64,000 bases of DNA from Geosiphon pyriformis (GCA_016748015.1 JAAOMT010000129.1:434001-498000), one strand, 5' to 3'. Shown: positions 1 to 10,651, counted from the stretch's first letter. The notes: generated by a model from the sequence alone, not told the origin. Program-made: numbers and translations.

Positions 1-654
1 CCGGTAATCCTCCTAATAAGCTATTCTTAAATCTATGAGTGTTTTATCCTTGTTTCACAGGTTTTTTACCAGTCCCTATGATGTTTGTATCTCAGTGCTT
101 AATTTTTAATCAACTTAGTAAAATCAAAAAATAACAAAAAGAAATAAAAGAAAAATAAAAGAAAATAAAAAAAATGAGTCAAAGCAATTACAAGTTAGTA
201 TCCTATTAATAGTCATGATCAAGAGCTATTGTTCCAATATGATTAAGTATCAATTACTATCAACATGAAATATTAATAGTGAAGAGTGGATTGAGGTAGT
301 GAATAATTATTTATTGATATTTGTGAATGAAAAGTTGTTTAGATCAGATCTAAACTAGAAGGTTTTTAACTAAAAGATTTTGCTTTTTCTACTTTTAATG
401 CTACTGTTATATATACATAATTGAGATTCCTCAATTCCTCAATTCTTCATACCAGGAATTCCAGAATTCCTGGAATTCTGCAATTTTTTTTGAGAGGAAT
501 TCTGGAATCCTGTGATTCTTTTGTATGAAAATCCTGAAATTCCTGAAATTCTGCAATTTCTCTTGAAAGGAATCCTAGAATTCCACTTTTATTATGACTA
601 CTTCTAATTGGCTAATTTATATGCTAATATATTTCCTATATTTTATGAGTAATA
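1..654 (-). repeat. 3' LTR of element A (partial, type-1 LTR)
   Basis: It aligns along its length with 9,176-9,821, for example at the shared word starting aagctattct. It ends at the internal side in gagtaata, where the intact copy has gagtaaca, so the terminal CA (TG on the element strand) has decayed. By comparison with the 874-bp right LTR, roughly 220 bp lie outside the window. Confidence 0.9.
430..600. repeat. GGAATTC-rich minisatellite inside type-1 LTR
   Basis: This block of imperfect repeats is built from words such as ggaattctgg, aattcctgg and ctgcaattt, with short inverted motifs (ttgagagga, tcttgaaagga) between units. The same block appears at 9,588-9,752 and, decayed, at 11,410-11,505. 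It is therefore part of the LTR family and not a local expansion. The near-palindromic units could form small hairpins in LTR RNA. Confidence 0.8.
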
Positions 655-669
655 TTATCTCCTCCTTTA
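655..669 (-). promoter_or_regulatory. Polypurine tract of element A
   Basis: On the minus strand the sequence immediately before the 3' LTR reads AAAGGAGGAGATAA. This is the expected position and composition of the primer for plus-strand DNA synthesis in an LTR retrotransposon. Confidence 0.8.
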
Positions 670-996
670 ATATTGAGTTCCATCGAGATCTCCTAATTTT
701 AATTCTCTGTCTTTGAGTATTTCTTGAATTTCTTTTTCAAAAATTACTTGAGTTATCTTGTTTTGTAATTTTTCAAATTGTGTGTTGATTATTTTTCTCA
801 TTTGGTTAACTGTAATGGAGTCTATTTCTGGATTAAGTAAGATTTCCAGTCTGTCTTGAAATCCTGTATAGAGCCGATATATGGCTCTTGTCTGTGTAGT
901 TACATTATTCTTTCTTACAAATTGTTCTAATTGTTGTAGTATTGTTGTGTCAAATAATTGTTTTGTTTTATCTGTATATAAGTTTTGAATGTTCAA
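667..996 (-). pseudogene. C-terminal tail segment of element A pol (unknown function)
   Basis: This open stretch encodes about 109 residues and ends just before the polypurine tract. It is in the same frame as the integrase and the rest of pol but separated from them by stops, so it is probably the C-terminal end of the polyprotein. It is rich in charged and amide residues and looks helical (for example QLEQFVRKNN, QFEKLQNKIT). I recognise no chromodomain or other known fold. The same segment is present, decayed, in element C at 11,585-11,930, so it was part of the family and not picked up by this copy. Confidence 0.6.
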
Positions 997-1686
997 GTGT
1001 CATCTCAAGTGGAAATAACAAAAGTTCTTTGGAAATTCATGTATCCACCATTTCCAAGTCTCTTTGGTTAGCTCTTGATATGTGGTAATACTTATTGGTT
1101 CTTTTATTGCTATTTTTATTTTCAAAATCATTTTGTTGATAGTGTTTTCTGTTTTTTTTTGACTTTTGTATTTGGGTTTCTTTCTGGTATCTTGATATCA
1201 AATGGTTTGTTGATTAATAGTAATTTCTATATCCTGTTGTTGAATCAGTTAGAAGAGTTGTTGTGCTAGTGAGTGGATATTGTTAGTAATTTCCATTTTT
1301 CTGGAGTCTTTTGTCATGTCTACTATGTCTTTATATATTCTTTTTATTGTTCAATTTTATGTGTTTGGTCCAATAATTATGATTGGTTTTAGATCTCATG
1401 GAATCTCATCTGGTTGGACTAGTATTCTCTGTACTCCTAATTGTGGAATATTACTGATAAATGGTAACACTATATAGTAATATGGTTTTAGTCGATCATC
1501 ATGTGCTGCTTTGGCTAAAATTTTGTTGTTCCATCTTAATTTATAAGCTCCATTTTCAAGAATTTTTTCTATGTGAAATGATCCATCCTATTTGGGGTCA
1601 AATTTTTCACTCCATTGTTTTTCTACTTTAATACGATGTAAAAATACTTTGTTTCCAATCTTGAATTCAACTGGTTTATCTGATAG

Positions 1687-2690
1687 TCAGTTATCATGTC
1701 TTTTTTTTTGTTTTTTCTGTGCTTTTTGAATGTTATTAGCTGCTCTTCGCCATTTGTTTTCAAGTGTTTCCATTAAGTCATATGTTCTTTTTAGCAATGT
1801 TTCTTGAAAATTGTCTTCAATTATTGGTTTTGCTAAATAAGTGTTGACTTCTATCTCAACTGGCAATGTTGCTGTTCTACTGTATACTAATTCAAATGGT
1901 GTTGTTTGTATAGTGTCTTGCTTCATTGTTCAATAAGCAAATAATACTGATAATATAATCAAATTCCATTCGTTCTGGTTTTCTTGGCTGACTTTGGCAA
2001 TGGCTTCACACAATGTTCTGTTAAATCTTTCAACTAGTCTATTTGTTTGTAAATGGTCTAGTAATGATAATAGTCTTTTTATTCCAAATCTTTGACTTAA
2101 TTCTGCCAATGTTCTATTTACAAAGTGAGTTCTTTGATCTGATAATAGTTCTTTTAAACATCTGTGTCAACATATCAAATCTTGATGAATAAATTTGGCA
2201 ATGGATTCTGCATCTGCTCTTTGAATGGCTTTTGCTTCTGGCCATTTTATGAGATAATTTATGACTATTGCAATATATTTGTTGCCTCTACTAGTGATTG
2301 TTAATGGTCCAACTAAGTCAATTCTAATACAATCAAATGATTGTTCTACTTTGATTGGTCTTAATGGTTCACTGGATCTTGTTCCTCTTTTTTTCTGACA
2401 AGCATCACAATTTTGAACATATTAGATGATGTCTGGATACATTAATAGCCAATAATATCTTTCTCTGGTTCTTTTCATGGTTGCTTCTTTATGAAAATGT
2501 CCTGCTGCTGGGTCTGAGTACATATTGAACAATATTGTCTCTTTCTCTGGTTCTGTGATTATTCTGGTTGGTTGATCTGGATTTTTTCTGTTTTTCTGGT
2601 AAAATATATTTTGGTAATTGATAAAATATTTTGATTGTTGTTTGATGTTGTTTTGTTTCTTTTGAGATAATTTCTCCTTGAACAATTGGG
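1687..2690 (-). pseudogene. Integrase region of element A
   Basis: Reading on the minus strand, 2,685-2,400 carries the N-terminal zinc-binding part: AGHFHKEAT followed by a CDACQKKRG cysteine pair, an HHCC-type arrangement. The catalytic core follows with an Asp in the context RIDLVGPL, a second conserved Asp in LLSDQRTHF, and the final Glu in LVERFNRTL. The C-terminal part (1,926-1,687) holds the TPFELVYSR motif typical of Gypsy integrases. In life it would splice element DNA into the host chromosome. Stop codons interrupt it at several places, but I see no frameshift. Confidence 0.9.
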
Positions 2691-2869
2691 TATTTATATA
2701 ATGTTAGAGTTGTTGGTATTTTTGTATATTCATCTTTTGTTATATTTTTGGGTTGAAATGTTTTTAGATTTGTTTTATTTGCAACAAACTGTCAGCATTT
2801 TCGTTTTCTTTTTCCTTTTTGTAATGTACTGTATAATTAAATGGTAAAAGTTCTATTTTCTATCTGACA

Positions 2870-3912
2870 TGGTAGTTATCTCCAAATTCTTGTTTCTGGA
2901 TTGAAGTTAATTCTTTGTGATTGGTGTATACATCAAACTTTTAACTCAAGTATTCTTTCCATTTGATGACAGCCCAATAAATAGCTAAGTGTTCTAGTAC
3001 TGGAATTTCATAGTTTTTTTCAGCTGAACTTAAGCTTCTACTGGCATAAGCTACTGGATGTTCTCTTCTATCCAGTCTTCTCTGTAATAGTACTGCTCTC
3101 AATACTTAATCAGATGCATCAATTGTTATTATGAATGGCTTGCTATGATCTGAATAGATCAGTACTGGAGCTTGAATAAGCTTTTTTCTCAATATATCAA
3201 AAGCTTTTTGTTGAGTTTTACTCCATTCATATTTGGTGTTTTTTGTTTGAAGTTGGTGTAGTGGTTGAGCTATTTTGGAAAAATCCTTAATAAAGTAGTG
3301 ATAGTATTCTGCAAATCCCAGAAATACTCTTAATTCTGTGAGATTATTTAGTACTGAAAAGTTTTTAACAATTTTTATCTTGTCTGGATCTGTTTTGATA
3401 TTATTTTTGCTTACTACATGTTCCAAAAACTTGAGTTCAGTTTTTCCAAAGAAATATTTGTTTGCATTTAGCTTTAATTTGGCTCTTCTTAGCCTTTCAA
3501 ACATTTGTTGAAAATAGTGCAAATGATCATTGAATGTTTTCGAGAACACATTGGTGTCATCTAAGTATATGACTATGGATTTTTATAGTAGCCCAGTATA
3601 AACAATTTTTATAAGTTGCTGGAAAGTGGCTGGAGCATTCATCAAGCCAAATGACATTACTTCAAATTCAAAGTTTCTTTCTCGAGTTGTAAAAGCCATT
3701 TTCTCTTTGTTTTCTGGTTTTATGACTACTTGCCAGTAACCATTGTCTAAGTTTAATGTTGAAAACCATTTTTTTCCTCCAAAAACATCGAAAAGTTCTT
3801 GGATCTTTGGAGTTGGGTAGCTGTCTTCTTTTGTTACTCTATTCAGTTTCTGGTAATCCACACAAAAGTGAATTTTTCCATTTTTCTTATGAACTAGCAC
3901 CACTGGTAACAA
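2870..3912 (-). pseudogene. Reverse transcriptase and RNase H region of element A
   Basis: The 3,912-3,583 segment has the RT palm: LPVVLVHKKNGKIHFCVDY, then FSTLNLDNGYWQV (first catalytic Asp in LNLD), then FGLMNAPATFQ. A TAA stop follows the LL at 3,583. The frame then continues unchanged into IVIYLDD, the YxDD catalytic box, so only a nonsense change separates the halves. Downstream are the connection (EFLEH-like, VFLGFAEYYHYF) and RNase H (ITIDASD at the end of 3,106-3,549, then EIPVLEHLAI near 2,990). Together these copy element RNA to DNA and remove the RNA strand. Confidence 0.93.
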
Positions 3913-4218
3913 CTATGGACTCATTGATAATTGAATTAACCCATTGTCAAGCATCTGATTGATTTCTTGACAAATGATCTTATGGCTAACTAGTGGTACT
4001 CTGTATGCTCTCTGTTTAATTGGCATTGTATCTCCAGTCTTAATTTGATGTTGAATGATATCAGTTCTGCCAAATTTGTTTTTGCTGGCAAAAATGTCAT
4101 TGAAATTGTTGAGTAATATTTTGAGTTACATACATTATAATGGATCTAAGTTTCCCATGTTCATTTGTTCCAATTGTTTTGATTGGAGCAAATAACATTC
4201 TTCTTATCTGTATATGAT

Positions 4219-5235
4219 TTAAGATGTGATATCTACATATCCACACAGTTGTGGAAAGTCTGGAATGATGTCTGGGAATTGGTTTTCAATTTCTGTGGTC
4301 AAGTATCCAATAATAATTCTTTCTGGTATCTCAATAATGTCTTCTGTATTGTTATAAATGGGAATTTTGATGTGGCTGTGGTTTTTGGCTGGTATGTATA
4401 GATTGACTAATCCAATCTTTCCTGATTCACAAAGTATTGCTTTCATTTCAAAAATCTGTATCTGATCTTTTACTTTTCTTTCTATAACTACCATGTACTG
4501 GTCATATGATGGAATAGAAATTGATTGATGGGTGGAGATAATTTCTCTCTTGTCAATAACTTCTTCCTCTGTTATATTGACTAGTATATCTATTCTATTC
4601 ATTGATCCAAATCCCTGTATCCTTCTAGCTGTAATTCCTAATTTTTTCTTGTTTTCTACTAATACTAATTGAACTATTTTCAACAGAGACAGAAATATTG
4701 CCTATGCTAGCTTTTCATTTAACTCTATGATATAGGTCTTTTCAGAATCATTTTGTAGTATTGCAATGATATTTTCTACATATTCTGCATCAATTATTTC
4801 TCCTCTGATGTTGATTCTCTTTTTTGCTAAACTACTCCTAGATGCTAGTTGAATCATGGTTGTTGCTGGGATTTCCAGTGCTATTTTGAGATTAATGCAG
4901 ATGTGTGAATGGGATTCCAATTTGATGGGATTTTTTTCTAGATATCTCAGATCAAACCCTACATTAATATTGTGCACGTATTTTGGCATAATACCTTCAT
5001 TATTATCACTAAACCATCTGAGTTTTTGCTCTTTAGAAAGATCAAAAAGTACAATATATGTTTCAGAGTTTGAATCAGAATCCAAATCATTATTAATTTT
5101 GTCTTTATGTTGAGCAGAGCTGGAACCATTATTTTTATCATCATTATTGTCAGAGTTTGAATCAGAATTGAAAGTTGATTCCAATTCTGATGCACAGCTG
5201 TTAATTGGTTCTTCTTCTGGAATCATGTAGATCAT
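4219..5235 (-). pseudogene. dUTPase-like domain within element A pol, plus spacer before RT
   Basis: All five trimeric dUTPase motifs can be placed in order in one frame. Motif 1 is VGFDLRYLE, motif 2 ASRSSLAKK, and motif 3 GEIIDAEYVENI with the Asp and Tyr expected to contact deoxyuridine. Motif 4 is NEKLA followed directly by a TAG where Gln is usual. Motif 5 is RRIQGFGSM near 4,620. An acidic, Ser/Asn/Asp-rich leader of about 80 residues precedes motif 1. The region after motif 5 to 4,219 has no recognised fold and leads towards RT. dUTPase hydrolyses dUTP and would limit uracil incorporation during reverse transcription. The motif match is by eye. Motif 5 ends GFGSM rather than GFGST, so the call is 'dUTPase-like'. 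Confidence 0.82.
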
Positions 5236-5664
5236 GTGTAGTGGTGGATTGTAAATAAGGTCATACTCATTACAATATTGAAAGTCACAGGAAATTAAGC
5301 AATGTTGACATAGTCAAGTAATCAACTGCTTTAAATGTTGCTCTTGTTCTTCCTTAGTGGGTGCTAATCATTGATAATGTTCATGGAATTCTTCTGAATT
5401 GTCTTCAATGTTACTAAAGACATTAAAAATAAGAACATATTCAGATTTGGGCAATAAGAGTGAGTTATTTTTAATTTCTAATAATTCACTGGTAGTGGCA
5501 TCTTCTGCTTTTACACTTGTTATTCTCCAGATTTTATGTTCATTGTAAGGATATCCTTTTAATTGTCACAACACTCTTTTTCAGGCATTGTCAATTGGAG
5601 TTTTTTTACATATTCAGTTGTTTATTAGGATGGTATACTGGCATGTCTCATCGCACATTTCTCT

Positions 5665-5853
5665 CTATTCAGGAATGTCATTCCATATTTCTTTATCAGA
5701 CAAAATAGTTCCACATGTGAGACAAAGTTTGTTATCCCATTTTTTTTGTCTTTTTGGGCATCCAAACCATTTTATAATGCATAAGTGACAATAGAACTTT
5801 GTTGCAGTAGAGTATTCCTTATTATCATCATAGCATGCACTCATTAATGACAA
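5665..5853 (-). pseudogene. Cysteine-cluster (zinc-finger-like) segment of element A pol
   Basis: About 62 residues contain YCHLCIIKWFGCPK and then CLTCG some 20 residues later, two CxxC pairs that could hold a zinc ion. The segment lies between protease and dUTPase in the same frame as both. I do not recognise the family. It could be a ribbon-type zinc binder used in nucleic-acid contacts. The stretch from 5,855 to 6,480 in the same frame carries the rest of the protease and a Lys-rich linker with several stops. Confidence 0.5.
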
Positions 5854-6319
5854 TTTCTTGTTGCAATCTACACATACTAATTTCAGTTGGCAATAATTAG
5901 ATAACAGTAATAAAGAATAAGCATATGGACTATAAGTAGTGGTTGGTATTGAACCTTTTTCCTTCTCTTTCTCTTTTCCTTTATTGTTATCTTTTTTCTA
6001 CTTCTAAGTTGTTAGTTCGTCCTAATTGTCATCAGATACTCAGGCTTGGTCAGCATTCCAAGTAGGTTTTTTTTTTCATTTTTCTTTTCTCTTGTCATCC
6101 CAAGTGAGTATTGGTGGTAGTTCATTGTGATTTTCATTGGTTGAGAATACTTGATAGGCTCAGATAGGTTTCTTTTTTTCTTCCTTAAATTTTATTAGTA
6201 ATACTGGTGGAATAGTAGTCTTAAAGTGGTCACACATGGCTGGTACACATGTGTATCGACCATCTTGGCTCAGTTGTAATTTCTGTGTAGTCCAGTTGAG
6301 TGTCATGTTGGTTTTGGAC

Positions 6320-6900
6320 AGCCAGTTATTACCAACAAGTGCTTAATACTGAGTTGCTTCTATCACAAAAACTTTGATGGATACAATAATACTGTTAATT
6401 TTAATAGGTAAGTCATCTATCTTGCTGATCAGAGTTTTGGTCATTCCATCAGCAGTTATGATTTTGGCACTAGTAGCTCAATCAATTCAGCAACCTAATT
6501 GGTTCATAAGTTTTCTTGTGATAATACTGCCAGCTGATCCATTGTCTAGAATCAGTTTGATGAGATAGTCATTAACTTTGGTATCAGTGTACATGGCAGT
6601 GATTAATTTGGTGTCAAGAATGGCTCTACTGAATAATGAAACTGATGTGGTTTCTTTGAATTCGAATGAAAAGATTGCAGTTAGCAATTCATCATTGGTT
6701 ATGGTGGTTGGAAGTATATTGCTAGTAAGTGATTTGGGTTGGTTGGGTTTCCAGTTATTGGGTAAGATGTCTTCTAAGGTAACCAAGAGACTTAAATAGT
6801 GTTGGGCATTCAGATTTTGGATGTACCCAGTGCTTGAATTCTGTTGTCGAGATCCTGATGGCTGGGTTGAGGAACTGGAGATCAGTTGATGGACTACCAT
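6320..6900 (-). pseudogene. Aspartic protease region of element A
   Basis: The segment ends with LIKLILDNGSAGSIITRKL, where DNGSAGS stands at the place of the usual D-S/T-G active site of retropepsins. The reading frame continues after two TGA codons (both apparently former CGA Arg) into the flap-like sequence KIITADGMTKTL near 6,440 and an inner-strand motif near 6,350. Retropepsin would cut the gag-pol polyprotein. The active-site triplet is DNG, not DSG or DTG. A parallel decayed copy at 10,460-10,500 gives LNSRLTGS, so the family consensus cannot be fixed from this window. Confidence 0.75.
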
Positions 6901-7199
6901 TAATGATCTCCAGCTCTGTTGTGTTAGTTTTAACCTTTAAGTTTTGTTTTGAGATAAGTTTTGGAATGGTGTTTGAATTGGTTGGAGTTGATAGATTGCT
7001 GGAGACTGTGGCTGATAGATAGACTAAGACTGTGGTTGATAAATTACTGGTATTGTTGGCTAATAAACTGGTGGTTGATAGAGTGGCTGTTGCATCATAG
7101 ATAGATAATTTGGTTGATATGGTGCTGGGTTGGGTTGGTAACTCGGAGTTTGAAACTGGTGATTAGGGTTTCAATATTGATTTCCTAATTATTGGTTAT

Positions 7200-8180
7200 C
7201 TATTCTTAATCTGCAGTCAATCTTTAAATATCCTTGTTTACCACAATAGTGGCAAACACACATCTCTTGTTGCCACTGTTGATTGGTCAAGGGTGATGAA
7301 TGTAACTGATTCTGGAAATGATTTGCATTTCCTGGATTATTGTGTCATTGTGGAGATTGATAAATTGTGCAATTATCAGCTAAGTATTTCTCTAATTCTG
7401 ATTGATTAAATCACTGAATTGTTTCAATTTGGAATCCAATTTAGATGATCCATTCATTACTAGATTAATGGCTTAAGCATGGTTAGCTTTGAGTTCAGCT
7501 GCTTCAAAATCTTTGGCACTTGTAATGGTGGCTTGAAGATCTGCCAGATGCATTAGACATATGTGTTAGAAAATACTATTGTGCAGGTCTCTAATGAATT
7601 GATTTAATATTTGTGGCACTATGAAATAATCAGCCTGTATGGCCTGGATTTGGCGCAGATTTCTGTGAAAGTGTCCTAAGTAAGTAGTGACTGCTTCATT
7701 TTCTCCTTGCTTGATGGTAGTGAACATGTTTGCTAAGCAATTAATACTATTATTATTGCTGAAATATCCCAAGAAGGCAATTTTAAATTCTTAGAATGTT
7801 TGAGATTTGGCAGCTAAACTTTAATACCATAAATTGGCAGTATCCTGTAAGAAATAGGTGATGGCTTGGAGTGCCCTGGTGTTATTCCATCCATTGGTGG
7901 TAATGGCTTTTTCCACATTGTTCAGTCACACTTGTGTATCATCCTTTTTTTCTGTGAATTTCTCAAGTTTTGCTATTGGAACATAGGCCATTGGATCTAT
8001 GTTTGGTTGTTGTAGTGGTAGAAGAGGTACTTGAATTTGTGACAGTGGTTGTTGTTGTGGGGCAACTGGTGGTAGATTAATGATGATTACTGGAGGTAAG
8101 TTTTGCTGATTAATTGCTTTGGGGTTTTGATCATTCCGATTTTGCTGAGTTTGAAAATTCAGAGTTTCAATTTCCAAATT
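7200..8180 (-). pseudogene. gag region of element A
   Basis: Residues from 8,177 down form a Gln/Pro-rich leader (PPVIIINLPPVAPQQQP) and then the conserved entry YVPIAKLEKFT. The 7,772-7,566 part has TTIKQGENEAVTTYLGHFHR, the signature of the retrotransposon gag capsid domain. A CX2CX4(H)X4C zinc knuckle follows at 7,213-7,260, read CHYCGKQGYLKIDC. The His position is Tyr, a single C-to-T change from CAT. The capsid part is in a different frame from both the knuckle and the upstream N-terminal piece, so two indels have hit gag. Confidence 0.85.
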
Positions 8181-8607
8181 TTCTAAATTTGGGTCTTGTT
8201 AAGTCTGAAAGTTTGGGGTTTTGATGTTCGGGTTTTCTGGAATTGGGTTCTGGTAAGTAAATTCTTAATCTTTAGCTTTTTTTTTTCTTTCTCTTCTGAT
8301 TCCGTTATCTCTCAGAGACTCACATTTCCAAAATCTGTTTGAAGTGATGGTGATTGAAATCCTAATGATGTTGGCAATCATGATTTAAATTCTTCAAAAT
8401 AATTGCTGTAGGTTCCTAGTAATTCTGTTTTCTTTTGTTTATTTTGAAATGGAAGTCATCCAAATGTTGATGTCACGTGTGATGTAGATGTGCCTGTTGA
8501 TGAGATGTTAATAGCATTTTTAAGTATATAGTGGTATGATGGGTTTGTTGGTAATTCAACTCTAGTTTTTTTCTAAGTGAATGGTTGAATCTTTTTTGGT
8601 GTCACTG

Positions 8608-8835
8608 TTAATATTTGTAGTCTTTCCTTTCTTTTGTCTGCATAGTGAAACTGTAGTTTCTTGGTAAGCTGGTATGTTGAAATAATTCTGTATAGAAGTT
8701 TTCTTTTGCAAATTCAATGTTAACTGTTCCTCTTAAGCAGTCTGTAATTTTATTATTGACATAGAAGTTAAAGACTAATTCTGCTGGAAAATGGTTATTG
8801 TTTAATCTTAATTGTTGGCTGTACTGTTGAAACAA
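8608..8835 (-). pseudogene. N-terminal open segment upstream of gag in element A
   Basis: About 75 residues (starting MFQQYSQQLRLNNNH) lie just downstream of the primer-binding site, in the pol frame. It may be the N terminus of the gag polyprotein. I recognise no fold. The region from 8,180 to 8,600 between it and gag has frame breaks and homopolymer runs and cannot be joined reliably by eye. Confidence 0.45.
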
Positions 8836-8928
8836 AAATTTGGTGAATTCTAAATGGTTTGCTCCTATATTTCTGATTCTACCACTTTTGGATGATTATT
8901 GTTGGTGCCAGTTTTCTATAAAATTATA

Positions 8929-8945
8929 CCTTACAGAGAGCACCA
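8929..8945 (-). promoter_or_regulatory. Primer-binding site of element A
   Basis: Two bases inside the right LTR the minus strand reads TGGTGCTCTCTGTAAGG. It starts with TGG, the complement of a tRNA CCA end. The position fits minus-strand priming. Decayed counterparts (TTAGTGCTTTTTATA) lie at the same place in elements C (13,110-13,122) and B (56,083-56,096). The tRNA species was not identified. Confidence 0.75.
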
Positions 8946-8947
8946 AA

Positions 8948-9821
8948 TGTTACAGATGATTATTTGGAGTCTCAAAGCAAATAACAAATCTGTAACTTGG
9001 TGCTTGGTTGGTATTCTGGTGTTGATATCTGAAAGTTTAGTTAATCTGAAAGTTTGTTTGTTTTGAAAGTTTTGGTGTAGAGTTCTTTGTATAATAGACA
9101 GAGATTTAATAATTGTTTTAGTAGCCTTCCAGAATCACAATTCCATTGAATTTTTTTCTTAGCATGGTGGCTGGTAATTTTCCTGGTAAGCTATTCTCAA
9201 ATCTATGAGTGTTTTACCCTTGTTTCATGGATCTTTTACCAGTCTCTATAACATCTGTATTTTAGCACTTAATCCTTAATCAACTTAGTAAAATCAAAGA
9301 ATAACAAAAAGAAATAAAAAAAATAAAAGAAGATAAAGAAAATGAGTCAAAGCAATTACAAGTTAGTATTCCATCAATAGCCATGATCAAGAGCTATTGT
9401 TCCAGTGTGATTAAGTATTAATTATTATTAACATAAAATGTTGATAGTAGAAAGTGGATTAAAGTAGTGAATAATTATTTATTAATATTTGTAAATGGAA
9501 GATTGTTTAGATCAAATCTAAACTAAAAAGTTTCTAACTGAAAGATTCTGCTTTTTTTATTTCTAATGCTACTGCTATATATACATAATTGAAATTCCTC
9601 AATTTCTCAATTTTTTATACTGGAAATTCTGGAATTCTGCAATTCTTTTTGAGAGGAATTCTGGAATTCTGGAATCCTGCAATTTCTTTGTACAAGAATC
9701 CTGAAATTTCTGGAATCCTGCAATTCCTCTTGAGAGGAATCCTGGAATTCCACCTTTACTATAGCTATTTCTAATTGGCTAATTTATATGCTAATATATT
9801 TCCTATATTTTATGAGTAACA
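8948..9821 (-). repeat. 5' LTR of element A (type-1 LTR, 874 bp)
   Basis: On the minus strand it starts TGTTACTCATA and ends CTGTAACA, so it has TG...CA ends with a longer imperfect inverted terminal match. It directly repeats 1-654. The body contains an A-rich block (about 9,295-9,345) and the GGAATTC minisatellite at 9,588-9,752. It should hold the element's promoter and polyadenylation signals; none was pinned down. Confidence 0.9.
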
Positions 9822-10651
9822 ACATATTACATAAAACTGCTACAAAAAAATGTTTAACCAAAATCAAAAAAACTAGTATTAGTAATTATAATACCTTTAA
9901 TTAAATAAAAACCAATATTTTTTATTTTAATATTAACAGTTACAATATACATTACAATTACTCTATTAATACTATCTAAATTCTTAAATTACAGCCTTAT
10001 TTTAATATTATTACTTAAATTTTCAAGTTATAATACTATTTCAATTATAATATTTAATTTACAATTCAATAATCTTAAATTTAAAATTATTAATTATAAT
10101 TAAGCATAAAAAAATATAACTGGAAATTTTTAACAACTTACTTTGCACTATAAACACTATTAGTAGAATATTTAAACCAAGCTTTATATTTGGATTTTAC
10201 AAAAAATTGGAATTTTGGTAATACTGTACTTTTAAAAAAAAAGTTATAATTAATATTGCCAATCTTTTTTTATTTAATAACATGATCACTATAACAATAA
10301 TTTTTTTAGTTACAATTATTAAAGATAAAATACTTATAATTATATTTTTATTTGATTTTAATAGTTTAATTATATCTAATCTCTTTAATAAAACTATTAT
10401 TAATTAAAATAAACTAATTATGACTATATACACTAATGCTAAAATAGAACAAAAAAACATTAAATTAATTTTAAACAGTAGATTAACTGGCAGCATAATT
10501 ACAAAACAATTTATAAATTAATTAAATCACAGAATAGATTGAATTACTACTATTAAAATAATTATTATAAATAGCAATATCAAAACACTAATAGAAAAGA
10601 TTAATAATTTTCTCTTCAAAATTGATAAAATCAAAATTTTAACTAAAGTGT
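9822..10651 (+). pseudogene. Decayed plus-strand Gypsy fragment with protease remnant
   Basis: At 10,430-10,651 the plus strand translates to a degraded version of the element A protease: LTGSIITKQF, then IIINSNIKTLIEKI, which match positions of SAGSIITRKL and ITADGMTKTLISKI. Upstream to 9,822 the sequence is almost pure A/T and I see nothing else recognisable. It is an opposite-strand older copy cut by element C at 10,652. Confidence 0.65.

Larger units (their letters stand above)
1..9821 (-). mobile_element. Ty3/Gypsy LTR retrotransposon, element A (3' LTR cut by window edge)
   Basis: The left ~650 bases and the stretch at 8,948-9,821 are direct repeats (LTRs) bracketing about 8.3 kb of internal sequence read on the minus strand. 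The internal order is gag, protease, zinc-finger-like segment, dUTPase-like domain, reverse transcriptase, RNase H, integrase. RT before integrase identifies Ty3/Gypsy rather than Copia. A primer-binding site abuts the right LTR and a polypurine tract abuts the left LTR, so the direction is certain. From 6,900 down to 667 every recognisable piece lies in one minus-strand frame, broken only by stop codons. Two in-frame TGA codons just after the protease sit where related sequence would have Arg (CGA). The element is therefore dead by point mutation, not rearrangement. The outer end of the 3' LTR (about 220 bp) lies beyond the window start. Confidence 0.93.

Noticed and set aside
1075-1477. Short plus-strand open frames within element A
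   Set aside because: They are antisense to the pol frame, hydrophobic from AT-rich codons, and match nothing.
7213-7772. Possible programmed -1 frameshift between gag and pol in element A
   Set aside because: The capsid piece is in the -1 relation to pol, but the zinc knuckle, normally part of gag, is already in the pol frame, as is the N-terminal piece at 8,608-8,835. Two compensating indels in gag explain this better than a programmed shift.
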